A stretch of DNA of 64,000 nucleotides from Dyadobacter alkalitolerans DSM 23607 (GCF_000428845.1 NZ_AUAS01000014.1:1-64000); one strand, 5' to 3'. Numbered from the stretch's first letter, positions 53,358 to 61,988 are shown. The notes: generated by a model not told the origin, from the sequence alone. Numbers and translations are program-made.

Positions 53358-54149
53358 ATGATAAGTTACTTGAAGAGCGGTTTTTTTACCGCAGTATTTT
53401 TGTTGGCAGCCGTATTAAGCATTGCAGCTGCTCCTCCCAAAAGAGAATTTTACGAGATTAGAATTTATCAACTCAAAAACGCTGAACAAGGAACGCGTGT
53501 TGAAAATTATCTCAAAGACGCTTACATTCCTGCCATGCACCGCGCCGGAATTAAAAATGTGGGTGTGTTCAAGCCAGTTGCTTCTGATACAGCTGCCGCT
53601 GGGAAACTGATCTACGTTTTCACACCTTTGAAATCCCTGGAACAACTGCTTGAACTGCCTAAAACGCTTGCCAAAGATGCAGCCTACGCATCTGCCGGAA
53701 AGGACTACATTGATGCTGATTACAAGAATGCGCCTTACGCTCGTTATGAAACAATTGTGCTGCAAGCATTTACAGGAATGCCGATGCACAAGAAGCCAGG
53801 CTTAACCGGCCCAAAAGCAGACCGCGTTTATGAACTGCGCAGCTACGAAGGTCACACAGAAAAAATTTATCAGAACAAAGTAAAAATGTTCAATGACGGC
53901 GGCGAAGTGCCTCTTTTTGAGCGACTTGGTTTTAATGCGGTTTTCTATGCGGAAGTAATTGCCGGAAGTCACCAGCCGAATTTGATGTACATGACCACAT
54001 TTGAGAACAAAGCTTCCCGTGACGAACATTGGAAAGCGTTCAGTGCCGATGCAGAGTGGAACAAGTTGAAAGTGAACCCGGAATATCAAAACAACGTTTC
54101 GAAGAATACTAGCTTTTTCCTGACGCCAACGGATTACTCTGACATTTAA
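53358..54149 (+). CDS. Exported NIPSNAP family protein
   Basis: The 263-residue protein has a signal peptide (MISYLKSGFFTAVFLLAAVL) and two NIPSNAP-like ferredoxin-fold halves. The first opens with REFYEIRIYQLKNAEQGTRVENYL and the second with RVYELRSYEGHTEKIYQNKVKMF. NIPSNAP proteins are small-molecule-associated with no agreed reaction. It is 12 bases upstream of the MDR reductase gene and likely co-transcribed. It follows the SprF gene by 99 bases. Confidence 0.84.
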   Translation: MISYLKSGFFTAVFLLAAVLSIAAAPPKREFYEIRIYQLKNAEQGTRVENYLKDAYIPAMHRAGIKNVGVFKPVASDTAAAGKLIYVFTPLKSLEQLLELPKTLAKDAAYASAGKDYIDADYKNAPYARYETIVLQAFTGMPMHKKPGLTGPKADRVYELRSYEGHTEKIYQNKVKMFNDGGEVPLFERLGFNAVFYAEVIAGSHQPNLMYMTTFENKASRDEHWKAFSADAEWNKLKVNPEYQNNVSKNTSFFLTPTDYSDI

Positions 54150-54161
54150 AATCCCGAATGA

Positions 54162-55172
54162 ATGAAAGCTGCTGTCATTAAAAATCTTCACGAGCCTTTG
54201 GTTATAGAAGAAGTTGAAAAACCACAGGCTGGTTCGGGCGAGGTGATAGTTCAATTAAAAGCAGCTTCATTAAATCACCGCGACGTCTGGATCCAAAAAG
54301 GACTTTATCCCAAAATCACGACACCCATCATCCCCGGTTCCGATGGCGCTGGTATTGTAAGTGAAGTGGGCGAAGGTGTTGATCCGGCATGGATCGGCAA
54401 GGAAGTGCTTATTAACCCATCGCATAATTGGGGTGATAATCCGGCTTTTTACGGAGCGGATCATAAAATATTAGGCTTGCCGGATAACGGGACTTTTGCT
54501 GAGTTTGTCAAAGTAGAGGCCCGTTATCTGGTCAAAAAGCCAGCTTATCTTTCTTTTGAGCATGCCGCAACATTGCCGCTTGGCGCGTTGACGGCGTGGC
54601 GTGCGCTGCATACACGCGCGAATTTTCAGTCGGGCGATAAAGTTTTGGTGACGGGTGCGGGCGGAGGCGTTGCACTTTTTGTCATTCAGTTCGCCATTGC
54701 GGCAGGAGCGGAGGTTTGGGTTACTTCCGGTTCAGATCAAAAAATTCAAAAAGCGATTGAATTGGGCGCCAAAGGCGGGATCAACTATAAAAATCCAACC
54801 TGGTTCAGAGATTTGTTAGTCAAAGCAAGGGGTCCGAAGCTGGGCTATTTTAATGTTATTATCGACAGCGCAGGCGGTGCAGGATTTGCGAAATTAATTG
54901 ACATTGCCGCTCCCGGCGCCAGAATTTGCTTCTATGGCGGCGGAACCGGCAACATTACCGACATTGTTCCAGCGAAAGTTTTTTTCAAACAACTCAACAT
55001 TCTTGGCACAACCATCGGAACCGAATCCGAATTCAATGACATGATCCAGTTTGTCGAAGAAAAACAAATAATCCCCATCATAGACACTATTTTCGCATTA
55101 GACGAAGCCGAAAAGGCATTGCGCTTAATGGATTCCGGGCAGCAGTTTGGAAAAATTGTCTTAAAAATCTAG
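54162..55172 (+). CDS. Zinc-type (MDR) quinone oxidoreductase-like dehydrogenase
   Basis: The 336-residue protein is a medium-chain reductase: substrate domain (SLNHRDVWIQKGLYP and PGSDGAGIVSEVGEG) followed by a Rossmann domain (VLVTGAGGGVALFVIQFA). The structural-zinc cysteines of alcohol dehydrogenases are absent, which fits the quinone-reductase/enoyl-reductase branch. It probably reduces an alkenal or quinone with NADPH in the cytosol. It follows the NIPSNAP gene closely. Substrate unknown. Confidence 0.83.
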   Translation: MKAAVIKNLHEPLVIEEVEKPQAGSGEVIVQLKAASLNHRDVWIQKGLYPKITTPIIPGSDGAGIVSEVGEGVDPAWIGKEVLINPSHNWGDNPAFYGADHKILGLPDNGTFAEFVKVEARYLVKKPAYLSFEHAATLPLGALTAWRALHTRANFQSGDKVLVTGAGGGVALFVIQFAIAAGAEVWVTSGSDQKIQKAIELGAKGGINYKNPTWFRDLLVKARGPKLGYFNVIIDSAGGAGFAKLIDIAAPGARICFYGGGTGNITDIVPAKVFFKQLNILGTTIGTESEFNDMIQFVEEKQIIPIIDTIFALDEAEKALRLMDSGQQFGKIVLKI

Positions 55173-55175
55173 CAT

Positions 55176-55979
55176 TTATTTTTGCACAGATTCAATTGCC
55201 CCGCGAACGCTTCCGTATTGATTCAACAACTTCTCAGCTTCCGCAGCATCGACATTCAACTCGTCAATGATCATTTGCTGCGCGCGATTCACCAGTTTTT
55301 CATTGGTAAGCTGCATGTCGATCATTTTATTGCCTTTCACTTTGCCTAAGCGGATCATTACTGCCGTTGAAATCATGTTTAGAACCAATTTCTGAGCGGT
55401 TCCAGATTTCATACGTGTGCTTCCGGTTAAAAACTCAGGGCCTACAACCACTTCCACGGGAAATTCCGCCGCTTTGGCAACGGGTGAGCCATCATTGCAA
55501 ACTACGCATCCGGTTAGCAAACCCGCTTTTTGCGCCTCATTCAAGCCACCAATTACATATGGCGTGCGGCCAGAAGCTGCTATGCCTATTAATGTGTCAT
55601 TTTCATTCAATTGATAAGGCGCCAGATCCAGCCATGCCTGGTTCCAGTCATCTTCTGCATTTTCAACCGCTTTGCGAATCGCTTTATCGCCGCCCGCAAT
55701 GATTCCTACCACCAGATCAAACGGAACACCGAATGTAGGCGGGCATTCCGACGCATCTACAACGCCTAAGCGGCCGCTCGTGCCTGCGCCGATGTAAAAT
55801 AATCGTCCGCCCCGCTGCATACGCGGCACAATTTGCGATACCAGCGCTTCAATTTGCGGGATGGCTTTTTCAACTGCATTCGGGACTGTTTTATCTTCCT
55901 TATTGATAGAAAACAAAATATCCTGAACGCTCATTTTTTCGAGATCCTGGTAATTGGAAGACGATTCGGTGGTTAGCAT
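55176..55979 (-). CDS. murQ: N-acetylmuramic acid 6-phosphate etherase
   Basis: The 267-residue SIS-domain protein cleaves the lactyl ether of MurNAc-6-P during peptidoglycan recycling. It has RGGRLFYIGAGTSGRLGVVDASECPPTFG near residue 60, SGRTPYVIGGL, and GSTRMKSGTAQKLVLNMIST near residue 190. The start is the ATG of MLTTESSSNYQ; the frame extends 19 codons upstream without family match. It converges on the MDR gene with three bases between stops. No anmK or murP-type gene is nearby. Confidence 0.93.
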   Translation of the reverse strand: MLTTESSSNYQDLEKMSVQDILFSINKEDKTVPNAVEKAIPQIEALVSQIVPRMQRGGRLFYIGAGTSGRLGVVDASECPPTFGVPFDLVVGIIAGGDKAIRKAVENAEDDWNQAWLDLAPYQLNENDTLIGIAASGRTPYVIGGLNEAQKAGLLTGCVVCNDGSPVAKAAEFPVEVVVGPEFLTGSTRMKSGTAQKLVLNMISTAVMIRLGKVKGNKMIDMQLTNEKLVNRAQQMIIDELNVDAAEAEKLLNQYGSVRGAIESVQK

Positions 55980-56087
55980 AGTTATGGATTTTACGATGGT
56001 CAAAATTAAATATTTTCCTGAAACATCCTTCACCAAACATTAATTTGGTATTTATCTCAGAATATCTTCAAAAAATCGCGTGAATGT

Positions 56088-56118
56088 TTGGAAAATAGAA
56101 AGATACGCTTCTAATTTG
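56088..56118 (+). promoter_or_regulatory. Candidate promoter of the ilv leader
   Basis: TTG at 56088-56090 and TAATTTG at 56112-56118 are separated by 21 bases, close to TTG-N17-23-TAnnTTTG but lacking one T. A transcript would start near 56125 and include the leader peptide at 56170. A perfect 14-base palindrome AGCGAAATTTCGCT (56137-56150) lies just downstream and may be an operator or a 5' hairpin. Confidence 0.5.
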
Positions 56119-56169
56119 TACCACAAACAAAAAATCAGCGAAATTTCGCTAGACTTGATAGTTACGCTA

Positions 56170-56217
56170 ATGAAATTCATTTTAATCGTCCCAGTTCTAA
56201 TTCTAGTCACGCGTTAG
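56170..56217 (+). CDS. Branched-chain amino acid leader peptide
   Basis: The ATG at 56170 encodes MKFILIVPVLILVTR and a TAG stop at 56215-56217. Residues 4 to 13 are Ile-Leu-Ile-Val-Pro-Val-Leu-Ile-Leu-Val, nine branched-chain residues out of ten. It is followed immediately by hairpin arms of an attenuator and then by ilvD. This is the classical design of an ilv leader peptide: ribosome stalling at Ile/Leu/Val codons senses charged tRNA levels. The frame is too short for standard gene calling. The ATG is not preceded by a strong Shine-Dalgarno sequence, which is normal for the phylum. Confidence 0.8.
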   Translation: MKFILIVPVLILVTR

Positions 56218-56280
56218 CGTGAGTGAGGACGATTGCATAAAACCTGGCACCTCACTCACCGCACTGAATGAGGTGTTTTT
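56207..56280 (+). promoter_or_regulatory. ilv attenuator: pause, antiterminator and terminator hairpins
   Basis: Three mutually exclusive pairings are visible. A pause hairpin, TCACGC/GCGTGA at 56207-56222, overlaps the leader stop. An antiterminator pairs GTGAGTGAGG (56219-56228) with CCTCACTCAC (56250-56259), a perfect ten-base match. A terminator pairs CACCTCA (56248-56254) with TGAGGTG (56269-56275), extended by TCA/TGA across one mismatch, and ends in five T residues. Segment 50-59 is shared, so antiterminator and terminator exclude each other. A ribosome stalled in the Ile/Leu/Val run would favour the antiterminator and expression of ilvD onward. Confidence 0.78.
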
Positions 56281-56298
56281 ATTTACAACATATTCACC

Positions 56299-57984
56299 AT
56301 GGCAACAGAACTGAACAGATTTTCTAAAACCCTTACACAAGAAGTAACTAATCCGGCAGCGCAGGCTATGCTTTACGGCATTGGGTTGAAAGAAGAAGAT
56401 TTTGCGAAACCACAAATCGGGATTGCGAGCACAGGTTATGAAGGAAACCCTTGTAATATGCACTTGAACGGGCTTTCCGTTTATGTGAAACAAGGGGTTA
56501 CTGCCAATGATATGGTGGGTTTGATCTTCAACACAATCGGTGTTTCCGACGGAATGACGAACGGAAATGATGGGATGCGTTATTCATTGCCAAGCCGTGA
56601 CATTATTGCGGATTCAATTGAAACCGTGGTTTCTGCGCAATGGTATGACGGTGTGATTGCGGTTGTGGGTTGTGACAAAAATATGCCCGGGGCCGTGATG
56701 GCGATGGCGCGTATTGATCGCCCTGCGATTATGGTTTACGGCGGAACAATCCGTTCAGGACATTATAAAGGACAAAAACTGGATATCGTTTCTGCATTTG
56801 AAGCGCTTGGAAAGAAGTTTGCGAACAACATTTCGGACGAAGATTTCAAAGGCGTTATCCAAAATTCAATTCCTGGTCAGGGCGCTTGTGGTGGCATGTA
56901 CACGGCAAACACGATGGCGGCTTCGATTGAGGCAATGGGAATGAGCTTGCCATTCAGCAGTTCTTACCCGGCTACGCACGAAGGAAAGCAGGAAGAATGC
57001 AAGAAAATCGGCGCGGCGATGAAAAAGCTTTTGGAGCTGAACATTACACCAAAAGAAATCATCACTAAAAAGTCGCTCGAAAACGCATTAACCGTGGTTA
57101 TGGCGCTTGGTGGTTCTACCAACGCAGCATTACACTTCCTGGCAATCGCCCGTTCTGCGGGTCTGTGGTTGACATTAGACGACATTCAGGCGATTTCAGA
57201 TCGCACACCGTTTATCGCAGATTTGAAGCCAAGCGGTAAATATTATATGGAAGATATTTTGGCGATCGGCGGGGTGCCTGCGATTACTAAATATTTGTAT
57301 TCCAAAGGCTTGATCCACGGAGATTGCATTACAGTAACCGGTAAAACAGTTGCAGAAAACCTCGCAGAAGCGCCAGATCTTGATTTTGATACACAAAAAA
57401 TGGTTTTCCCATTAGAGCAAGCCATCAAATCAAGCGGTCACATACAGATCATGTATGGTAACCTGACGCCAACAGGCGCGGTTGCGAAGATTACTGGAAA
57501 AGAAGGAATGACCTTCGACGGCGAAGCAAAGGTTTGCGAGCACGAATCGGAGATCATTACCATGCTTTCACAAGGTGAAATTAAAGAAGGACACGTGGTT
57601 GTAATTCGCAATGCCGGTCCGAAAGGCGGCCCGGGCATGTCGGAAATGTTGAAACCAACATCGGCTGTAATGGGAGCAGGACTTGGCGACAAGATCGCAT
57701 TAATTACAGACGGTCGTTTCTCCGGCGGAACACACGGATTCGTAGTGGGCCACATTACACCGGAAGCATTCGACGGCGGACCGATCGCGTTAGTAAAAGA
57801 CGGCGACCGCATTTCCATCGACGCCAACACACGCCAGCTAACCTTGCACATTTCCGACGAAGAAATGGCAGCCCGCAAAGCGGCTTGGGTGCAGCCTGCT
57901 CCGAAGTTTACAAAAGGAATGCTGGGAAGATACATCAGAACCGTAAAATCCGCCGCCGAAGGCTGCGTAACGGACGAAGCGTAA
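56299..57984 (+). CDS. ilvD: Dihydroxy-acid dehydratase
   Basis: The 561-residue enzyme dehydrates 2,3-dihydroxy-isovalerate and -methylvalerate in valine, leucine and isoleucine synthesis. Cluster and active-site landmarks are present: GNPCNMHL, VVGCDKNMPGAVMAMAR, GACGGMYTANTMA and GPKGGPGMSEML. It is the first structural gene after the attenuator at 56207-56280. The downstream genes ilvB, ilvN and ilvC lie in the same direction, separated from it only by a degenerate two-gene module. Confidence 0.95.
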   Translation: MATELNRFSKTLTQEVTNPAAQAMLYGIGLKEEDFAKPQIGIASTGYEGNPCNMHLNGLSVYVKQGVTANDMVGLIFNTIGVSDGMTNGNDGMRYSLPSRDIIADSIETVVSAQWYDGVIAVVGCDKNMPGAVMAMARIDRPAIMVYGGTIRSGHYKGQKLDIVSAFEALGKKFANNISDEDFKGVIQNSIPGQGACGGMYTANTMAASIEAMGMSLPFSSSYPATHEGKQEECKKIGAAMKKLLELNITPKEIITKKSLENALTVVMALGGSTNAALHFLAIARSAGLWLTLDDIQAISDRTPFIADLKPSGKYYMEDILAIGGVPAITKYLYSKGLIHGDCITVTGKTVAENLAEAPDLDFDTQKMVFPLEQAIKSSGHIQIMYGNLTPTGAVAKITGKEGMTFDGEAKVCEHESEIITMLSQGEIKEGHVVVIRNAGPKGGPGMSEMLKPTSAVMGAGLGDKIALITDGRFSGGTHGFVVGHITPEAFDGGPIALVKDGDRISIDANTRQLTLHISDEEMAARKAAWVQPAPKFTKGMLGRYIRTVKSAAEGCVTDEA

Positions 57985-57996
57985 ACGAATTAGCTT

Positions 57997-58206
57997 ATGG
58001 AAAGCGAATTTAAATTAGACAGGACAGCATTTCACGCGGGATCTCATCAGGAAACCGAAGCGTATTATGCTAAAAATCAGCCAAAAACGTCGAAGGAGAG
58101 GTTACAAGCTGCCAATTACCTGAATAGTGTCGCTTTTCGGTTTGATATAAATAATCCGCCGAGAATCGACAGAACAACCTTCTCTATGCGGAAACACACA
58201 TTATAA
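57997..58206 (+). CDS. Small partner protein of a nucleotidyltransferase module (69 residues)
   Basis: The 69-residue soluble protein (MESEFKLDRTAFHAGSHQET at the start, ending NNPPRIDRTTFSMRKHTL) resembles, from memory, small Bacteroidota proteins found next to nucleotidyltransferases. Its TAA overlaps the next ATG (TAATG), which indicates translational coupling. It starts 12 bases after ilvD and is inside the ilv operon. The coupled nucleotidyltransferase frame is broken, so it may now lack a partner. Confidence 0.6.
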   Translation: MESEFKLDRTAFHAGSHQETEAYYAKNQPKTSKERLQAANYLNSVAFRFDINNPPRIDRTTFSMRKHTL

Positions 58207-58556
58207 TGGCAAATATCTTCAATGATGATTTTCATGACTTTTTGAAATCATTAAATGAATGTCAGGTCGAATACATAGTAGGAGGTTATTCGGTTATCGT
58301 TCATGGTTATTCCAGAACCACTGGTGACATGGATATTTAGGTTAACAAAACAAAAGATAACTACTCGAGAATAACAAAGGCGTTCGGGAAGTTTGGAATG
58401 CTAATGTTCGATATGACTGAAGACAATTTCTTGTCAAACCCAAGATTCGATGTTTTCACTTTTGGAAGAGCACCTGTTTCGATAGACATCATTACCAATT
58501 TGAAAGGCCTGGAATTCAATTGTGCCTTTCAAAATGCATCGGATCACATTAAATAA
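58206..58556 (+). pseudogene. Degenerate nucleotidyltransferase with in-frame amber codon
   Basis: Starting at the ATG at 58206, overlapping the upstream stop by one base, 44 codons run to TAG at 58338-58340; the same frame continues to TAA at 58554-58556. Read through, it shows EYIVGGYSVIVHGYSRTTGDMDI, then the stop, then VNKTKDNYSRITKAFGKFGM and FTFGRAPVSIDIITNLKG. This is the minimal nucleotidyltransferase fold, in which D-x-D-[IL]-W-V is usual, so the TAG most likely replaces TGG. The conserved C-terminal part of the family is missing, and ilvB begins 11 bases later. It is probably a decayed insert; a sequencing error at the TAG is possible but would not explain the short C-terminus. Confidence 0.65.
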
Positions 58557-58567
58557 ATAGAGGAGTC

Positions 58568-60328
58568 ATGGGATTTAATGAAAATCAAACACAAACAATG
58601 CAGGTGATCGAGCCGGTGGCTTCGATTGCTAAGCCGGAGTTGATCAATGGTTCACATGCGGTGATCCAGTCGCTGATCGCGGAAGGGGTTGAGACCATCT
58701 TCGGTTATCCAGGTGGAGCGATCATGCCGGTGTACGACGCGATTTATGATTATCAGGAGCACATTAACCACATCCTGGTGCGCCACGAGCAAGGTGCGGC
58801 ACACGCAGCAGAAGGTTTTGCGCGCATCACAGGAGAAGTGGGCGTCTGTCTGGTAACATCCGGCCCAGGTGCAACGAATCTCGTAACCGGAATCGCTGAC
58901 GCAATAATCGATTCAACACCAATGGTTTGCATTGTAGGTCAGGTGGCTTCTCATTTGCTCGGAACGGATGCATTCCAGGAAACGGATGTGATGGGCGTTA
59001 CCATTCCGATCACGAAATGGAATTACCAGATTACCAATGCGGACGAGGTTCCTGAAATCATAGCAAAAGCATTTTATATAGCAAAATCCGGCCGTCCAGG
59101 ACCTGTCCTGATCGACATTACCAAGGATGCGCAGCAGAAATTGATGACCAGACCATTTGTTCACAAAAAATGTGAAAAATTGGTAAGTTACCATCCACGT
59201 CTGTCTCCTAAGGATGAGCAGGTTGCGGCGGCTGCGAAATTGATTAATCAGGCAAAACGCCCGTTCCTGTTTTTCGGACACGGCGTGCAGATTGCTAATG
59301 CAGAGGCTGAATTGATCCAATTCATTGAAAAAACAGATATTCCAGCGGCTTCTACATTGCTGGGACTCTCTTCTGTTTCTTGCGACCATCCTAATTATGT
59401 GGGTTGGCTGGGAATGCATGGAAACTACGGAACCAATGTGTTGACCAATCAATGCGACGTCATCATTGCAGTGGGCATGCGCTTTGATGACCGCGTTACG
59501 GGGGATTTGAGCCGTTATGCGAAGCAGGCGAAAGTCGTTCACATTGAAATCGATCCTGCGGAAATTGATAAAATCGTCAAAGCCGACGCACCGGTTGTTG
59601 GTGACGCCAAAAGAGCGTTGGAAATGTTGCTTCCATTGGTGAAGGAAAACAAACATGAAGCATGGCGCGAGGAATTCAAACGTTACGATGCCATTGAGGA
59701 TCAGAAAATTACGCAGCCCGAACTTGCTCCGACAACGGAAAAGATCAAAATGGCTGAGGTGATCCGCACGCTTTCTAATAAAACAAAAGGCGAAGCGGTG
59801 ATTGTTGCGGATGTGGGTCAGCACCAGATGATGACGGCGCGTTACTATCAGTTCAAAAAAGCGAACTCTTTCATCACTTCCGGCGGATTGGGAACAATGG
59901 GTTTTGCATTGCCAGCATCCTTCGGAGCAAAAGTAGGAGCGCCTGACCGTGAGGTTGTTGCCATTATTGGAGACGGTTGTTTCCAAATGACAATCCAGGA
60001 ATTGGGAACCATTGCACAAAGCGGCCTTCCGGTTAAGATCATTATTTTAAATAACAATTTCCTGGGGATGGTGCGCCAGTGGCAACAGCTTTTCCATCAG
60101 AAACGCTATTCATTTGTTGAGCTGCAAAATCCTGACTTTATCACCATTGCAAAAGGTTTTGGTATAGATGGCCACACTTGCGATGCCAGGGAAAACCTGA
60201 ACGATTCGCTGGACAAAATGCTGGCTTCCGATAAGCCTTATTTATTGGAAGTTTTGGTAGAAAAAGAAGAAAATGTGTTCCCGATGGTTCCAACCGGAGC
60301 TTGCGTGGCAGATATCAGATTGGAATAA
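58568..60328 (+). CDS. ilvB: Acetolactate synthase large subunit
   Basis: The 586-residue thiamine-diphosphate enzyme condenses pyruvate (or pyruvate with 2-ketobutyrate). It has IFGYPGGAIMPVYDAIYDY near residue 40, the catalytic glutamate in VRHEQGAAHAAEGFAR, and the ThDP motif IIGDGCFQMTIQELGTIAQ followed by NNNFLGMVRQWQQLF. The ATG at 58568 is preceded by AGAGGAG, an unusually good Shine-Dalgarno for this window. ilvN follows after 18 bases. A 368-codon antisense frame inside this gene is a shadow. Confidence 0.95.
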   Translation: MGFNENQTQTMQVIEPVASIAKPELINGSHAVIQSLIAEGVETIFGYPGGAIMPVYDAIYDYQEHINHILVRHEQGAAHAAEGFARITGEVGVCLVTSGPGATNLVTGIADAIIDSTPMVCIVGQVASHLLGTDAFQETDVMGVTIPITKWNYQITNADEVPEIIAKAFYIAKSGRPGPVLIDITKDAQQKLMTRPFVHKKCEKLVSYHPRLSPKDEQVAAAAKLINQAKRPFLFFGHGVQIANAEAELIQFIEKTDIPAASTLLGLSSVSCDHPNYVGWLGMHGNYGTNVLTNQCDVIIAVGMRFDDRVTGDLSRYAKQAKVVHIEIDPAEIDKIVKADAPVVGDAKRALEMLLPLVKENKHEAWREEFKRYDAIEDQKITQPELAPTTEKIKMAEVIRTLSNKTKGEAVIVADVGQHQMMTARYYQFKKANSFITSGGLGTMGFALPASFGAKVGAPDREVVAIIGDGCFQMTIQELGTIAQSGLPVKIIILNNNFLGMVRQWQQLFHQKRYSFVELQNPDFITIAKGFGIDGHTCDARENLNDSLDKMLASDKPYLLEVLVEKEENVFPMVPTGACVADIRLE

Positions 60329-60346
60329 TATAGACATTAATTGATC

Positions 60347-60880
60347 ATGACAACATACACCATTTGTGTTTTTACAGAAAATACGATTGGTATTCTGAAC
60401 AAGATTACCACCATTCTGACACGCAGACGCATTAATATTGATAGTCTTACAGTTTCCGAAACGGAGCGTAAGGGCATTTCAAGGTTTACCATCGTCATTC
60501 GCCATGAGTCGCGTGATGCAGTTGAAAAGCTCGTCCGCCAGATCCGTAAAGTGATTGAGGTGCTGGCTGTTTTTGGTTATCTCAATGACGATATCGCTTA
60601 TAATGAGATCGCATTGTTTAAAATCTCAACGCCAATCGGCGCCAAACCGCTTGACATTGAGACCATTAATAAAACTTATAAAGCGTGGGTCGTTTACTGG
60701 CATCTGACTTATGTGATCATCCAAAAAACGGGCACGGAAGAAGAGATTTTTGAATTCTTTGACTATATCAAACCACATGAAATCCTGGAATTTGTAAGAT
60801 CCGGCCGTGTTGCGGTTAGTAAATCGCCTCAAACGCTTGTGGATTACCTTCCTGAGGCTGAGTGGGAGTATTATCAGTAA
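60347..60880 (+). CDS. ilvN: Acetolactate synthase small (regulatory) subunit
   Basis: The 177-residue regulatory subunit begins with an ACT domain (MTTYTICVFTENTIGILNKITTILTRRRINIDSLTVSETE) and has a second domain typical of Bacteroidota IlvN. It activates the large subunit and confers feedback inhibition by valine. The ATG at 60347 is used; a TTG two codons earlier is less likely. It lies between ilvB and ilvC. Confidence 0.93.
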   Translation: MTTYTICVFTENTIGILNKITTILTRRRINIDSLTVSETERKGISRFTIVIRHESRDAVEKLVRQIRKVIEVLAVFGYLNDDIAYNEIALFKISTPIGAKPLDIETINKTYKAWVVYWHLTYVIIQKTGTEEEIFEFFDYIKPHEILEFVRSGRVAVSKSPQTLVDYLPEAEWEYYQ

Positions 60881-60941
60881 CCGGTCAACTTTACCTAATA
60901 TTGTTTTTAAATCGAGTAATCAATAATCCAATCAATAATCA

Positions 60942-61988
60942 ATGGCAAAATTAAATTTCGGCGGGGTCGAAGAAGAAGTAGTAACCCGTGAAGAATTTCC
61001 TCTTGAAAAGGCACGTGAAGTACTTTCTAATGAAACCATAGCTGTAATTGGTTACGGCGTACAAGGCCCAGGCCAAAGCTTGAACATGCGTGACAACGGA
61101 TTCAATGTGATCGTTGGACAACGTAAAGGAGGTAAGTCGTGGGACAAAGCCGTTGCTGACGGATGGGTGCCTGGCGAAACACTTTTCGAATTGGAAGAAG
61201 CATTGGCAAAAGGAACAATCATTTGTTACCTGCTTTCTGACGCCGCTCAAATTGAATTATGGCCGACTGTTAAGGCAAACCTTACTGCTGGAAAATCGTT
61301 GTATTTCTCACACGGTTTTGGTGTGACTTACAAAGATCAAACCGGAATTATCCCTCCTGCTGACGTAGACGTATATTTGGTTGCTCCAAAAGGATCAGGA
61401 ACTTCACTTCGCCGCTTGTTCGTAGAAGGAAAAGGCTTGAACTCTTCCTTTGCAATATTCCAGGATGCAACGGGTAAAGCGCGTGAGAAATGTATCGCAA
61501 TGGGAATCGGTGTTGGTTCAGGATATTTGTTCGAAACTGATTTCTACCGTGAAGTTACGTCTGACCTTACAGGCGAGCGCGGAACATTGATGGGTGCGAT
61601 CCAGGGAATTTTCGCAGCACAATATGAAGTGTTGCGTTCGAATGGTCACTCACCATCAGAAGCATTCAACGAAACAGTTGAAGAATTGACGCAATCATTG
61701 ATGCCCCTTGTTGCTGAAAACGGAATGGACTGGATGTATGCAAACTGCTCTACAACAGCTCAACGCGGTGCATTGGACTGGTGGAAACCATTCCGTGACG
61801 CTACTAAGCCTGTTTTTGAACAACTTTACAACTCTGTAAAAAGCGGCGAACAAGCAAACATCTCTATTACACGGAACTCACAGTCTGACTACCGTGTGAA
61901 ACTGGAAGAAGAATTGGCTGAGCTTCGTGAATCAGAAATGTGGAGAGCCGGCAAAACAGTTCGCAGCCTGCGCCCTGAGAATAATTAA
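60942..61988 (+). CDS. ilvC: Ketol-acid reductoisomerase
   Basis: The 348-residue enzyme converts acetolactate and acetohydroxybutyrate to dihydroxy acids with NADPH. The Rossmann loop is IAVIGYGVQGPGQSLNMRDNG; VGQRKGGKSWDKA follows and sets the cofactor preference. The Mg-site helix reads FETDFYREVTSDLTGERG, where the usual FG(E)Q(A/V)LCGG differs, a variant seen in plant-like and Bacteroidota enzymes. It is the last gene of the ilvDBNC run; a palindrome and a terminator follow. Confidence 0.93.
   Translation: MAKLNFGGVEEEVVTREEFPLEKAREVLSNETIAVIGYGVQGPGQSLNMRDNGFNVIVGQRKGGKSWDKAVADGWVPGETLFELEEALAKGTIICYLLSDAAQIELWPTVKANLTAGKSLYFSHGFGVTYKDQTGIIPPADVDVYLVAPKGSGTSLRRLFVEGKGLNSSFAIFQDATGKAREKCIAMGIGVGSGYLFETDFYREVTSDLTGERGTLMGAIQGIFAAQYEVLRSNGHSPSEAFNETVEELTQSLMPLVAENGMDWMYANCSTTAQRGALDWWKPFRDATKPVFEQLYNSVKSGEQANISITRNSQSDYRVKLEEELAELRESEMWRAGKTVRSLRPENN

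Noticed and set aside
56041..56298. T-box leader upstream of ilvD
   Set aside because: No T-box sequence (AGGGTGG-type) is present; the leader peptide with exclusive hairpins explains the region better.
57438..57935. A 165-codon antisense frame inside ilvD
   Set aside because: Its codons mirror the third positions of the strongly conserved ilvD and it shows no motif.
58913..60019. A 368-codon antisense open frame inside ilvB
   Set aside because: It lies wholly opposite the conserved ilvB frame, its composition is His/Arg/Phe-rich as expected of a shadow, and it has no recognisable domain.
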